This document shows positions 7,951 to 16,380 of a stretch of DNA of 62,999 nucleotides, piece by piece. The notes beneath the pieces were generated by a model. It had not been told where the DNA came from. It worked only from the letters and a program-made list of their open reading frames with translations, and searched no databases. The position numbers and the translations under genes were made by a program. The stretch is from Acidobacteriota bacterium. GTDB lineage: Bacteria; Actinomycetota; Actinomycetes; Actinomycetales; Microbacteriaceae. The stretch spans positions 48,798-111,796 of the forward strand of contig JABBOB010000003.1 in the NCBI GenBank assembly GCA_019352055.1. Direction: 5' to 3'. Numbering within the stretch: the first letter of the stretch is position 1; every line of letters starts with the position of its first letter.

Positions 7951-9195
7951 TCAGACGGTCGCGTCGTGATCCGTGGACGCCGGGGCGGGGTCCTTCGTCG
8001 ACTCGGCGAGCCGCAGCATCTCGTCCTGCGCCCGGGCGGCCCACGCGCGCAGGTCCTCCTCGTCGACCGAGCTCCGCGGCTTGGGGAGCACGTTGAGCAC
8101 GCAGAACGTGCCGATGTTCTCCCCCTCCTCGTTCTTGATCGGCGCGCCCGCGTAGAACCGCAGCTGACCCAGATCGTTCAGCGGGCTGTCCTTCGTGCGC
8201 TCGTCGCGGAAGGTGTTCTCGATGATGAGCGGCTCGTCGCCCTCGACCGTGTACTGGCAGACGGACAGCTCGGCGGGCGCGCCACGGCCCTGCGGCGTGG
8301 TGTTGGCGACGAAGAACTGGCGGTCGCCGTCCATGAGGCTGATCCAGGCCGCGTCCGCACCGAAGTGCGACTTCGCCTCCTGCGCGAGGCGCTCGAGGGC
8401 GTCGAGGCTGCCGGCCTCCGCCATGATCCGCTCGCCGGGCTTCCACTGCCAGTCGTGCTCGCTGAGCTCGTGCTGGAAGCGGTAGGGGTCGAGCGCGCGG
8501 GCCTCGTCCAGCGCCGGCGCGCACACCTCCGCGAACGTGTCGGACCACTGCGCGTACATCGCGGGCGACCCGTACGGGCGTCCCGGCTCTGCCTGCGGCG
8601 CGGTGTGCTCCAGGTACTGGAACCCGTCGTAGCGGCCGACGAGCTCGCGGGTGATCGCGTTCAGCAGGTCGGCCCGGCGCTGCCCGACGCGCGCCGCGAC
8701 GCCGCGGTACTCGGGCAGGGAGTCGACGTCCTGGATGCCGGCGATGACCACGCGCGCCGACGGCTTCGTCTCGACCGACAGCCGGTCCAGGAGCCGGATC
8801 ATGTCGGCGCGGTAGTCCTGGGCCGGCGTGAGGCGGATGGCGTCGTTCATGCTCAGCACGACGAGCACGAGGTCGTACGGGGCGAGCGCAGTGTCCCCGA
8901 GCCACGCCTGCACCCCGGCGATCGGCATCATCTCGTCGCCGATGTAGCGGATGTCGGTGGGCCGCGTGGTCCGGCGGGTGAGCGCCCTGGCGAGCTGCCC
9001 GGTGAGGGCGAGCTCGTGCGTGACGGTCCCCCAGCCGTGGGTCGGCCCGTTGCCGATGAGGAGCACCCGGTCCGGGTCCTCCGCACCGGAGACGATCACC
9101 GGCGAGTCCCGTGGCACCGGCACGGACTGCTGGACGTAGATCATCTTCGTGTACCAGAGCTTCGCGGCGGCTCGCGCGATCCGGCTCTCGAGCAT
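7951..9195 (-). CDS. SGNH-hydrolase-like/GAF two-domain protein lacking the usual catalytic Ser
   Basis: 414 aa. The N-terminal half (about 35-240) has the SGNH fold: strand [13 protein letters not shown], then [11 protein letters not shown], the Asn block [14 protein letters not shown], and VVIAGIQDV. In the first block the GDS nucleophile position reads GNGPT, so the usual Ser is missing; no clear C-terminal DxxH is visible. The C-terminal half (about 260-400) is a GAF domain ([39 protein letters not shown]) of the type that senses small ligands or redox state. A Shine-Dalgarno-like GGAAGAGG precedes ATG 9195. A sensor or scaffold role seems as likely as catalysis. Confidence 0.75.
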   Translation of the reverse strand: MLESRIARAAAKLWYTKMIYVQQSVPVPRDSPVIVSGAEDPDRVLLIGNGPTHGWGTVTHELALTGQLARALTRRTTRPTDIRYIGDEMMPIAGVQAWLGDTALAPYDLVLVVLSMNDAIRLTPAQDYRADMIRLLDRLSVETKPSARVVIAGIQDVDSLPEYRGVAARVGQRRADLLNAITRELVGRYDGFQYLEHTAPQAEPGRPYGSPAMYAQWSDTFAEVCAPALDEARALDPYRFQHELSEHDWQWKPGERIMAEAGSLDALERLAQEAKSHFGADAAWISLMDGDRQFFVANTTPQGRGAPAELSVCQYTVEGDEPLIIENTFRDERTKDSPLNDLGQLRFYAGAPIKNEEGENIGTFCVLNVLPKPRSSVDEEDLRAWAARAQDEMLRLAESTKDPAPASTDHDATV

Positions 9196-9344
9196 GGGGA
9201 TTGCCTCTTCCGTGAGATCTCGTCGTGCGTCTCATCCGTGAGATCGGGGTGCCTCCATTCTCCTCAGCGGAACGAATCCGCGACACGCCCCAGTCGGAGG
9301 GACGGTTCTGGCGGGGACGACCCCCGATCTGGTGGAATCACACC

Positions 9345-10913
9345 GTGGGGATTTCGACGGCGATCACAGGTGTCGGCGGGTGGACCGTCGGGCCGGTCGT
9401 CGGCCGCCGGCCGGCCGGTGCGGCGCGCGACGCCGTGCACCCGGGCACGGGAGCGCGTGCCGTCCTGGTGATCGTCGACAGCCGCTTCACCGCTCGTGGG
9501 CTGCCCGATCCCGAGACCGTCGCGCGCGCCGCGATCGTCGGCTCGCCGGCCGTGATGCCGATGCTCGACGCGGGCCTGCTCGAGGACGGGACCCGCTGGT
9601 ACGTCACGCCCGCAGCCCCCGGTCCGGTGCTCGACCCCGCCGCCGGCTGCTCGCCGCGCCGCGCCGCGGCGATCGCGGAGGGGGTCGCGCGCGGCCTCGC
9701 CGCCGTGCACGCCGCCGGCCTGGTGCACGGACTCGTCGGCGCGCAGACGGTGGTGCCCGCGGGCGGCCGGCACACCGACCGCCCGGTCGGTACGACGCTC
9801 CTGCTCGACACGGGGGTCGCCGCGCTGCTCGGCGACGGCGCCGACGAGCTCGCCGCCGCCGGCGGCGTCTCCCTCCCGGCCGACCGCGGTGCCGAGGCCG
9901 ACGTGCACGCCCTCGGCGCCCTCCTGCTCCGCCTGCTCACCGCGGCCGCTCCGGCCGGTCCTGCGCTCGCGGCGCTCCCGGTCGAGCTGCGGGCGCTGCT
10001 GTCGGCGATGCTCGACGACGACCCCGCCGGGCGCCCGACGGCCGGCGCGGTCGCGCGGACCCTCGGCGAGCTGCGGCAGGGGCTGCCCGCGACCGGCCCG
10101 GTCCCGATCCAGTCGCCCTCGGCGCCCGATCGGCGCCCCGGCACCGCTCCGCTCCCGCGGTCCGCGGCCGCGTCATCGGCGGCTCCCGCCGCGGTGATCC
10201 GGCCGACGGTCGCCGCGCCGCTGGTCGCCGCGCCGCCGGCCGTGCCCGCACCGATCCCGGCGCCGCAGACGCTCGCGTCGCTGATCCTGGCGACCGGCCC
10301 CGTCGCGGCCCCATCGCTCTGGACGGGTCCGGTTCCCGTCGCGGCGCCCGCGCGGGCGTCCCGCCGCCGCGGCCGACGCATCCTGATGCTCGCCGGCGGC
10401 GTCGGCCTCGCCGGCCTCCTCGTCGGCGTCGTCACCCATCTGCCGCTCGGCCACGTCGCCGGCGACCAGGCCGTCGCCGCGGTCGCGGATCACGGTCTGG
10501 TCGCCGCTCCGTCCGGATCGGCCACCGGCGCCTCGAGCGCGGTCACGGCCGCGACGAAGCCGAAGCCGTCGCACGCCGCGGCGGTGCCGCTCGCGTCCGC
10601 CCGCCCGATCGCGATCACGGCCGTCCCCCACGCCGCCTCGGCGAGCTCGACGACCCCCTCCCGCAGCACGGCCACGCGCAGCACCGGGTCGCGCGCCTCC
10701 TCGGCGCCGACGTCGTCGCACCGGCCGACGGCGTCGACGTCCCCGACCCGCACGTCCTCTCCCCGACCCGCCACGAGCAGCACATCGCCCGTCACGAGCA
10801 CGGCGCCGGCAGCCACCGCGACGGCGACCGGCACCACCTCGACCGGCACGTCCTCGACCGGCACGACGTCGACGGGCACCACCCCGACTCCTACTCCGAC
10901 TCCGACCCTCTAG
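9345..10913 (+). CDS. Membrane-anchored Ser/Thr-kinase-like protein (probable pseudokinase)
   Basis: 522 aa from GTG 9345. Residues 1-250 resemble a bacterial Hanks-type kinase (two-lobe pattern, RGLAAVHAAGLVHG, DVHALGALLLRLLTA, DDDPAGRPTAGAVARTL), but the HRDxKxxN loop reads HGLVGAQTVV and the DFG position reads LDTGVAALLG, so ATP-dependent catalysis is unlikely. A Pro/Ala-rich linker leads to one membrane helix (about 345-365) and then an extracytoplasmic Ser/Thr/Ala-rich tail ending in Thr-Pro and TSTGT repeats. The layout resembles pseudokinase scaffolds such as MviN-type proteins. The 3' end overlaps the convergent amidotransferase by 4 nt. Confidence 0.75.
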   Translation: MGISTAITGVGGWTVGPVVGRRPAGAARDAVHPGTGARAVLVIVDSRFTARGLPDPETVARAAIVGSPAVMPMLDAGLLEDGTRWYVTPAAPGPVLDPAAGCSPRRAAAIAEGVARGLAAVHAAGLVHGLVGAQTVVPAGGRHTDRPVGTTLLLDTGVAALLGDGADELAAAGGVSLPADRGAEADVHALGALLLRLLTAAAPAGPALAALPVELRALLSAMLDDDPAGRPTAGAVARTLGELRQGLPATGPVPIQSPSAPDRRPGTAPLPRSAAASSAAPAAVIRPTVAAPLVAAPPAVPAPIPAPQTLASLILATGPVAAPSLWTGPVPVAAPARASRRRGRRILMLAGGVGLAGLLVGVVTHLPLGHVAGDQAVAAVADHGLVAAPSGSATGASSAVTAATKPKPSHAAAVPLASARPIAITAVPHAASASSTTPSRSTATRSTGSRASSAPTSSHRPTASTSPTRTSSPRPATSSTSPVTSTAPAATATATGTTSTGTSSTGTTSTGTTPTPTPTPTL

Positions 10914-11638
10914 CGGTCCGCCAGCTCGACGAACCGGCGGAGGAGCCGCTGGGGCTCGGTGACCGTCGCGGCCTGCAGCGCCGCGGCCACCGCGGCGTAC
11001 TCCCCGGGCGGGAAGTAGCCGTGGCGCTGGTAGACGGCCGCACGTCGCGCGAAGTCGTCGGTGGTCGGCTCCGGGTGGAACTGGCTGGCCAGCACCGACC
11101 CCGCGCGGTAGAGCTGCACGGGGCTCGCGTCGTTCGTGGCGAGCAGCACGGCGCCCGGCGGCGGCACGGGCGCCGACTCCTTGTGGCCGGTCAGCGCCGT
11201 GAAGCGGTCGGGCAGCACGCTCGCCACGGGGTCCGCTCGACCGGCGTCGGTGAGCCGGCTCTCCGCAGCGGACACGGGCTCGGGGTGGGTGCGGTCGACG
11301 GCGCCGCCGAGCACGGTCGTGAGGACGCCGATGCCGTAGCAGGTGAAGAAGACCGGCCGCTCGTGCCGGAGCGCGCGCTCGGCGAGCTCCGCGAGCTGCC
11401 GCTCCGCGAGACGCTGCCCCTCCCCCTTCGCCGCCTCCGGGTCGGAGACGGAGTACGGGCTGCCGCCGACGATCACCCCGGCGGCACGGTCCGCGAGGTC
11501 GGCGGGCAGCACCTCGCGGTCCGCGTCCACCGCGACGAGGCGCTCACCGAGGCCCGTCGCCCGACGGACGGACGCGAGCTCACCCGCCCGTGCGTCCGCC
11601 TCGGGCCGCATCTGCAGCAGCACGAAGGGGACCGGCAC
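10910..11638 (-). CDS. Class I glutamine amidotransferase (GATase1)-like protein
   Basis: 242 aa from GTG 11638; GTG 11665 is possible, but the former has TACCCT 6 nt upstream. Motifs: VIVGGSPYSVSD oxyanion region, nucleophile Cys in VFFTCYGIGVL, and the His-Glu pair in LASQFHPEPTTDDF. Together these give an intact Cys-His-Glu triad as in GMP-synthase-like stand-alone amidotransferases. It probably hydrolyses glutamine or a gamma-glutamyl compound; the partner is unknown. Confidence 0.87.
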   Translation of the reverse strand: MPVPFVLLQMRPEADARAGELASVRRATGLGERLVAVDADREVLPADLADRAAGVIVGGSPYSVSDPEAAKGEGQRLAERQLAELAERALRHERPVFFTCYGIGVLTTVLGGAVDRTHPEPVSAAESRLTDAGRADPVASVLPDRFTALTGHKESAPVPPPGAVLLATNDASPVQLYRAGSVLASQFHPEPTTDDFARRAAVYQRHGYFPPGEYAAVAAALQAATVTEPQRLLRRFVELADR

Positions 11639-11644
11639 CCGATC

Positions 11645-11650
11645 AGGGTA
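11645..11650 (-). promoter_or_regulatory. Leaderless-type -10 hexamer
   Basis: TACCCT (minus strand), 6 nt before GTG 11638. The remaining bases up to 11856 hold no gene or repeat that I can see. Confidence 0.45.
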
Positions 11651-11856
11651 GGGCGACGGGGACACGCCACTCCGGCAGAGCGCCCCGGGACGTCACGATG
11701 CGCTCGAGCGGTGGACGACCCGGGCGGCGTCCAGGGCCGGCCGTCCCGCGGCGAGCGCGTCGCTTCGGGCGGCCCGGCATCCTGGACGCACGCTGCCCGG
11801 GTCGTGCGATCTGTGTACTCCTGGCCGCACGGCCGTGGTCGCGTGACACGCCGCGA

Positions 11857-12321
11857 TCAGCCGCGGACTCGGCGGACGCGGATCCTGCCCCGTGTCGGCT
11901 GCACCGTGACCCGCTCCATCCGCACCCGCTCGTCGAGCCGCCGCAGCTCGCGGGTCAGGGGCAGCAGGTCCGGCTCGCGGGCCAGCCGGCGGACGAGGGC
12001 CGCGCAGGTGTCGAGCCGGTCACGGGCGTCGTCGCCGGCTCGGGGGCGATAGAGCGCGTCGGTGAGGTAGCGGTGCAGCACCGCGGGCAGCGCTGTGACC
12101 GGCAGGACGCGGGCGACGGCCGCCAACGGGGCGAACTGCCGCTCCGCAGCGAGGAGGACGACGTCGTCCGCGGCGAGCTCCTCCTGCTCGGTCAGCTCGA
12201 TCGCGAGACGGAGATCGGCCTCCACCCGGTCGATGCGGTCGCGACGGACGCCGGACGTGCCGCGACGGCGGTCGGCGAAGAACTCGGCGAGGAACGGGTC
12301 CGCGGTGGGGAGGGCGCGCAC
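11857..12321 (-). CDS. Hypothetical protein, DFFADRRRG paralog A
   Basis: 154 aa, not recognised. It shares a pattern with the gene at 14160-14630: EFFADRRRGTSG near the N-terminus, R-x-D-R-x-x-A spacing, AAERQFAPLAAVARVLPV in the middle, then Y(L) and DTCAALVRRLAREPDLLP. Mostly helical, with no membrane segment and no catalytic motif. GTG 12321 has CACACT 6 nt upstream. Soluble and cytoplasmic by appearance. Confidence 0.65.
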   Translation of the reverse strand: MRALPTADPFLAEFFADRRRGTSGVRRDRIDRVEADLRLAIELTEQEELAADDVVLLAAERQFAPLAAVARVLPVTALPAVLHRYLTDALYRPRAGDDARDRLDTCAALVRRLAREPDLLPLTRELRRLDERVRMERVTVQPTRGRIRVRRVRG

Positions 12322-12327
12322 CCCGCG

Positions 12328-12333
12328 AGTGTG
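12328..12333 (-). promoter_or_regulatory. Leaderless-type -10 hexamer
   Basis: CACACT (minus strand), 6 nt before GTG 12321. Confidence 0.4.
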
Positions 12334-12415
12334 CCGAGCGGTGCCGGGAGTCGCCTGAACGCGCTCGTCCCCACCCTCCCGTCGGCATCGGCCCGGGCCG
12401 AGGGGTGATGATTGC

Positions 12416-13054
12416 GTGGTGGGTTCGATGGACCGGCACGACGACTACCTCCGTGGCGCACTCGCCGACGGCTCCCTCGACGCGGACCCGGTGCGGCAGT
12501 TCCGGGTGTGGCTGGCGGACGCGGAGCGCGACGGCATCCCCGAGCCGAACGGCATGGTGCTCTCGACGGTCGGCGCCGACGGCCCGACGTCGCGCACCGT
12601 TCTGCTGAAGGGCCTGATCGACGGGCGATTCCAGTTCGTGACCAACGCCGGGTCACGGAAGGGGGCCGCGCTCGAGCTGGACGGCCGGGTGTCGCTGCTC
12701 TTCCCCTGGTACGCGCTGCAGCGGCAGGTGCTGGTGGACGGGGACGCGACCGCGGCGCCGGCAGCCATCAGCGACGCCTACTGGGCGAGCCGCCCTCGCA
12801 GCAGCCGCATCGGCGCCTGGGCCAGCCGCCAGTCCGCCCCGGTGCGGGACCGCGCGGAGCTCGACGCCCGGGTGGCAGCGGCGGAGCGGCGGTTCGCGGG
12901 TGTCGACGCGGTGCCGCGGCCGCCGTTCTGGGGTGCGTGGCTCGTGACGCCACGTCGTATCGAGTTCTGGCAGGGGCGGCCCTCCCGCGTGCACGACCGA
13001 TTCGTGTACACCCCGGCGGAGACCGGATGGACCGTCACCCGCCTGCAGCCGTGA
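12416..13054 (+). CDS. pdxH: Pyridoxal 5'-phosphate synthase (pyridoxamine/pyridoxine 5'-phosphate oxidase)
   Basis: 212 aa, the usual PdxH length. It oxidises PNP or PMP to PLP with FMN. Visible motifs: D-P-x-x-Q-F-x-x-W at the start (DPVRQFRVWLADAE), NGMVLSTVGADGPTSRTVLLKG (FMN binding), FVTNAGSRKGAALELDGRVSLLFPWYALQRQVLVDG, RSSRIGAWASRQS, and the C-terminal WQGRPSRVHDRFVYTP. Starts at GTG 12416, GTG 12419 or ATG 12428 are all in frame; GAGGGG lies upstream of the first. The stop overlaps the next gene's GTG by 4 nt. Confidence 0.95.
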   Translation: MVGSMDRHDDYLRGALADGSLDADPVRQFRVWLADAERDGIPEPNGMVLSTVGADGPTSRTVLLKGLIDGRFQFVTNAGSRKGAALELDGRVSLLFPWYALQRQVLVDGDATAAPAAISDAYWASRPRSSRIGAWASRQSAPVRDRAELDARVAAAERRFAGVDAVPRPPFWGAWLVTPRRIEFWQGRPSRVHDRFVYTPAETGWTVTRLQP

Positions 13055-13728
13055 CCGAGGAGGGCGAGGCGCTGCGCCGTCGGCTCTACCGGCCGGGCGC
13101 CGACGACGAGGACGTCGCGGCGTACCGGTCGGTCGCCGAGCGCGATCCCGAGGGGCACGTGGACCCCGACCCGGCGCCTCCGCGCACACTCCCGCGGCTG
13201 CCCGCGCGACCGGTCCTCGTCGCGACGGGCGTCCTCGCCGTCCTGGTCGTGGTCTCGGCGCTCCTGCTGCAGGCGGCCCAGGCCCCGCCGGCCGCGGCCG
13301 GCCCGACACCGCTGCCCACCCGCGCCGTCCCGGCGCTGACCGCTGCACGGTTCGCGGCCGCCGTCGCCCGAGGCGACGACGCCGGGCTCGGGGCGTGGTG
13401 GGACCCGGCCGCGCCGTTCCTGGAGGAGCACGGCTCGGGGGACGGCACCGTGCTGCTGCCGGCGTCGGCGTCGGATGGCAGCGGCCGGCTGACGGTGCTG
13501 CTCGTGCTCGCCGCCGACGGCACCGCGGGCTGGTCGGCGGCGCGCCTCGTCATCCACGACGACCGCACCATCCACCTGCGGACCGAGTCCAGCGCCTTCG
13601 GTTCGCTCCGCGCCGGCGTGCCCGCCATCGGCCGGTCGGACTTCGCCGCAGGGCACCGGCCGATGCGCCTGTTCGTCCAGGCGCCCGGCGGCATCCGCTG
13701 GGGCGTCGCCGCGATCATCACCGGCTGA
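13051..13728 (+). CDS. LRRRLY-family single-pass membrane protein, copy 1
   Basis: 225 aa from GTG 13051, which overlaps the pdxH stop (GTGA); ATG 13027 is a longer alternative. Not recognised. Layout: cytoplasmic EALRRRLYRPGADDEDVAAY (residues 7-25), a Pro-rich linker, one membrane helix (54-74), then an outside domain of about 145 residues with LTVLLVLAADG and a C-terminal RLFVQAPGGIRWGVAAIITG-like end. Paralogs lie at 50200, 54795 and 59522. It is the only one of the four placed in an operon, so its expression follows pdxH. Confidence 0.75.
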   Translation: MTEEGEALRRRLYRPGADDEDVAAYRSVAERDPEGHVDPDPAPPRTLPRLPARPVLVATGVLAVLVVVSALLLQAAQAPPAAAGPTPLPTRAVPALTAARFAAAVARGDDAGLGAWWDPAAPFLEEHGSGDGTVLLPASASDGSGRLTVLLVLAADGTAGWSAARLVIHDDRTIHLRTESSAFGSLRAGVPAIGRSDFAAGHRPMRLFVQAPGGIRWGVAAIITG

Positions 13729-13747
13729 CCGGTCCGCGCTCATCGCG

Positions 13748-13753
13748 CAGACT
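13748..13753 (+). promoter_or_regulatory. Leaderless-type -10 hexamer
   Basis: CAGACT, 7 nt, then ATG 13761. Confidence 0.4.
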
Positions 13754-13760
13754 GGGGCCG

Positions 13761-14153
13761 ATGTCCCCCGATGAGCTCCGCTGGTGGTTCGAGGACTACC
13801 TCGACGCCTGCAACCGGCACGACCTGGACGCGATCCGGGATCGGCTCGCGCCCGACGTGCGCCGCGTCGGGGCCCCCGGCGGGGCCGACGCCTGGCTGCG
13901 CGACACGGCCGCGCTGCTCGTCGCGTTCCCCGACTACCGCTGGAAGCGGATCACCGTCGTGACCGAGGGCGACCGCATCGCCGCCCACCTGCGGACACGC
14001 GGCACGCACCGCGGCGACTTCGGCGGAGTGCGGCCGACGGGCAGGCACGTCGGGATCGCGGTCTTCGGGTTCTACCGGGTGGACGGCGGCCGGATCGCGG
14101 AGTACGCCGGGAGCGCCGACGACGCCGCGCTCCTCGCGCAGCTCACCTCCTGA
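13761..14153 (+). CDS. SnoaL/NTF2-like small protein
   Basis: 130 aa. The NTF2-like cone fold is suggested by the N-terminal helices (RWWFEDYLDACNRHDLDAIRDRLAPDV), then a beta-rich part with DYRWKRITVVTEGDRIAAHLRTRGTHRG and VGIAVFGFYRVDGGRIAEYAGSAD. This is the usual SnoaL-like ester-cyclase or isomerase pattern. No substrate can be assigned. It converges with paralog B downstream. Confidence 0.82.
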   Translation: MSPDELRWWFEDYLDACNRHDLDAIRDRLAPDVRRVGAPGGADAWLRDTAALLVAFPDYRWKRITVVTEGDRIAAHLRTRGTHRGDFGGVRPTGRHVGIAVFGFYRVDGGRIAEYAGSADDAALLAQLTS

Positions 14154-14159
14154 ACGGGA

Positions 14160-14630
14160 TCAGCGGAGGCCGAGCACCTTCAGCAGGCGGCGGGCGCCGG
14201 CCGGGCGCTGAGCGACGGCGCCGCAGCCCGCGAGCGCGAGCTCGATCCGGTGCGTGGCGGGCAGCACGTCCAGGTGACGCAGCTCCCGGGCGAGGTGCCG
14301 CGTCAGCGCGGCGCAGGTGTCCAGCTCGACGCGGCGGCCCGCACCGCGCGAGGGCCGCACCTCGAGGTGCGCCAGGTAGGCCTCGAGCACGAGCAGCAGG
14401 CCGGATGCCGGCATCACCCGGGCGACCGCGCCCTCCACGCCGAACTGCCGTTCGGCGTGGACCAGGATCTGCTCGTCGTCCGTCAGCACCAGCTCGGCCA
14501 TGCGCTCGACCGCGGTGCGCAGGACGCGCTCCGCGCGGTCGATCCCGGCCAGGCGGTGGCCGTTCGCTCCCCGTCGCCGGTCGGCGAAGAAGTCGTCGAG
14601 GCACTCGGCGGCGGAGAGGCTTCGGGGCAT
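14160..14630 (-). CDS. Hypothetical protein, DFFADRRRG paralog B
   Basis: 156 aa from ATG 14630 (CATGAT 7 nt upstream); ATG 14642 gives four more residues. Related to the gene at 11857-12321: DDFFADRRRGANGHRL, ILVHAERQFGVEGAVARVMPASG, and DTCAALTRHLARELRHLDVLP align in order and spacing. Helical, no membrane segment. The shared HAERQF/AAERQF block and the DTCAAL block are the best candidates for function. The two copies are only about 2 kb apart and flank pdxH. Confidence 0.65.
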   Translation of the reverse strand: MPRSLSAAECLDDFFADRRRGANGHRLAGIDRAERVLRTAVERMAELVLTDDEQILVHAERQFGVEGAVARVMPASGLLLVLEAYLAHLEVRPSRGAGRRVELDTCAALTRHLARELRHLDVLPATHRIELALAGCGAVAQRPAGARRLLKVLGLR

Positions 14631-14637
14631 GGCCGCA

Positions 14638-14643
14638 ATCATG
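14638..14643 (-). promoter_or_regulatory. Leaderless-type -10 hexamer
   Basis: CATGAT (minus strand), 7 nt before ATG 14630; it overlaps the alternative ATG 14642, which argues for the shorter protein. Confidence 0.4.
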
Positions 14644-14730
14644 GCGTATCCCCCACCCGGGGGTCACGCCACGATCCGGTCACGAACGGGGGACATAGCC
14701 TTGTCCGCGCATCGTTCGGAGGAAGGACGC

Positions 14731-15486
14731 GTGGTGGGACGACTCGACGGCGTGGTGGCGCTCGTGACCGGCGCGAGCAGCGGGATCGGTGCGGCGACCG
14801 CGTTCGCCCTCGCCGGGGAGGGAGCCCGCGCGGTGCTCGTCGCCCGCCGCGGAGACCGGCTGGCAGCGCTCGCGGAGCGCATCGGCGGCGACGCCGTCGT
14901 CATCGAGGCGGACATCACCGATCCGGGCCAGGCGGCCGACGCGGTCGCACGGTCGGTCGCGGCCGCCGGACGCCTCGACATCGTCGTGAACAACGCCGGC
15001 GTGATGCTGCTCGGCCCCGCCGTCGACGCCCCGCTCGAGGAGTGGGACCGCATGGTCGCGATCAACGTGCAGGGACTGCTGCACGTCACCCACGCCGCAC
15101 TGCCCCACCTCCTCGACGCCGCGGCGACCGCGCCGCGGGGCGTGAGCGACCTGATCATGGTCAGCAGCACCGCCGGTCGGGCCGCGCGCTCCGGGTCGGG
15201 CGTGTACAACCTCACGAAGTTCGGCGTCGGCGCGTTCGCGGAGTCGCTCCGCCAGGAGGTGACGCGGCGGCACGTCCGCGTCGGGCTGATCGAACCCGGC
15301 GCCACCGCCACCGAGCTGCGCAGCCACCTCCGCGAGGAGCAGCGGAAGGCGCAGGAGGAGCGCTTCAGGACGATGGAGCCGCTGGACGCGGCGGACGTCG
15401 CGGAGGCCGTGCTCTACATGGTCACGCGGGATCGCCGCACCGCCATCAGCGAGCTGACGATCCGCCCGACCGAGCAGGAGAGCTAG
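14731..15486 (+). CDS. Short-chain dehydrogenase/reductase (SDR)
   Basis: 251 aa from GTG 14731, with GGAGGAAGG 4-8 nt upstream. Rossmann motif TGASSGIG (13-20), acidic-strand ADITDP, NNAGV, catalytic Ser in IMVSSTAG and the YxxxK pair YNLTK. LIEPGATATEL matches the classical SDR substrate loop. It reduces or oxidises an unknown carbonyl or alcohol with NAD(P)(H). The closest family pattern is the YdfG/serine-type dehydrogenase. Its end overlaps the convergent DUF6882 gene by 4 nt. Confidence 0.93.
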   Translation: MVGRLDGVVALVTGASSGIGAATAFALAGEGARAVLVARRGDRLAALAERIGGDAVVIEADITDPGQAADAVARSVAAAGRLDIVVNNAGVMLLGPAVDAPLEEWDRMVAINVQGLLHVTHAALPHLLDAAATAPRGVSDLIMVSSTAGRAARSGSGVYNLTKFGVGAFAESLRQEVTRRHVRVGLIEPGATATELRSHLREEQRKAQEERFRTMEPLDAADVAEAVLYMVTRDRRTAISELTIRPTEQES

Positions 15487-16316
15487 CGGCCCAGCAACCG
15501 CTGCAGCAGACCGCGTCGCGGCGGTGCCACCGGATCGGCCCGGACGGGAGCCCGGTCGACGGCGGCGGGGGACGGCGTCGGCTCCGGCGGTATCGGGGGC
15601 GGCTGAGGAGCCGGGCTGGGCGTCCGCCCGGGTGTCGACCGGAGACGGCGGCCGAGGCCCGAGATGCGGCCCGCGCCGTCGAAGCGCACCTGGAGGGAGC
15701 CGTCGGTGAGGGCCAGCTCGGCGACGTCGTCGTCGACCCGGGAGAGGGTCGCGCCGCGCTGCTCCGCCCACGCGGTCAGCGCGCGGCGGTGGTCGGTGGC
15801 GCCCCCGCCGGCCAGGGCGCTCGTGACCACCCCGACCGCCCGGGCGACCGTCGGCGCCGGGAGCGCGAGCGACGGGTCGTCGAGGAGCAGCCAGGCGCGC
15901 GTCTCGCCGTTGCCGGTCGGCACCGCGCGATGCGCGGTGACACCGGTGACGGCCTTCACCGCGTCGATCAGGGTCTGCGGGAGCGCCTCGCCGAGGGGCA
16001 GGGAGGCGCTCGTGAACTCCGCGACCGCGTACCGCTCCCCCAGCGCGCGAACGCGCTCGCTCTGCCGGACGAAGGGCTGCGGGAACCCGTTGACGTTCCG
16101 CCAGGCCCACAGCCAGGTCCCGTCGGTCGGGGACGACGTGCCGATCAGGTGCGCCCGCACCGTGCGCCGAGTCCCCTGCGCGTCGGTGAACGTGCAGGTC
16201 GAGGCCGCCGCGTCGACCTGCACGTCACGGATCCCCATCGCGTCGAGGTGCGCCTGGTGCTCGCGGGAGACGAAGGCGCCGGCATCGGCGAGGGTGAGGA
16301 GATCGACCTCGGGCAT
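15483..16316 (-). CDS. DUF6882-type protein
   Basis: 277 aa. The DUF6882-like core covers about residues 5-125 (HQAHLDAMGIRDVQVD, GTWLWAWRNVNGFPQPFVRQSERVRALGERY, VAEFTSASLPL). A second region to about 215 has alternating strands (LALTDGSLQVRFDGAGRISGLGRR). The C-terminal 60 residues are Pro-rich and basic (PPIPPEPTPSP), ending RRGLLQRLLGR. No catalytic motif; function unknown for the family. TAGCGT lies 8 nt upstream of ATG 16316. Confidence 0.75.
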   Translation of the reverse strand: MPEVDLLTLADAGAFVSREHQAHLDAMGIRDVQVDAAASTCTFTDAQGTRRTVRAHLIGTSSPTDGTWLWAWRNVNGFPQPFVRQSERVRALGERYAVAEFTSASLPLGEALPQTLIDAVKAVTGVTAHRAVPTGNGETRAWLLLDDPSLALPAPTVARAVGVVTSALAGGGATDHRRALTAWAEQRGATLSRVDDDVAELALTDGSLQVRFDGAGRISGLGRRLRSTPGRTPSPAPQPPPIPPEPTPSPAAVDRAPVRADPVAPPRRGLLQRLLGR

Positions 16317-16380
16317 CGAGCTGGACGCTACGTCACCCCGGCGAGAAGGTGCCCCCCACGCGCGGGTCGTGCAGGAACGC

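Noticed and set aside
9209..9245. Direct repeat TCCGTGAGATC (9209-9219 and 9235-9245) between the SGNH-GAF and pseudokinase genes
   Set aside because: Two copies 26 bp apart could be an operator, but without a nearby regulator or a dyad I do not claim it.
10655..10913. Thr/Ser/Pro repeat coding at the end of the pseudokinase gene as a DNA repeat element
   Set aside because: The TSTGT and TPTP repetition is in frame and explained by a low-complexity outer tail.
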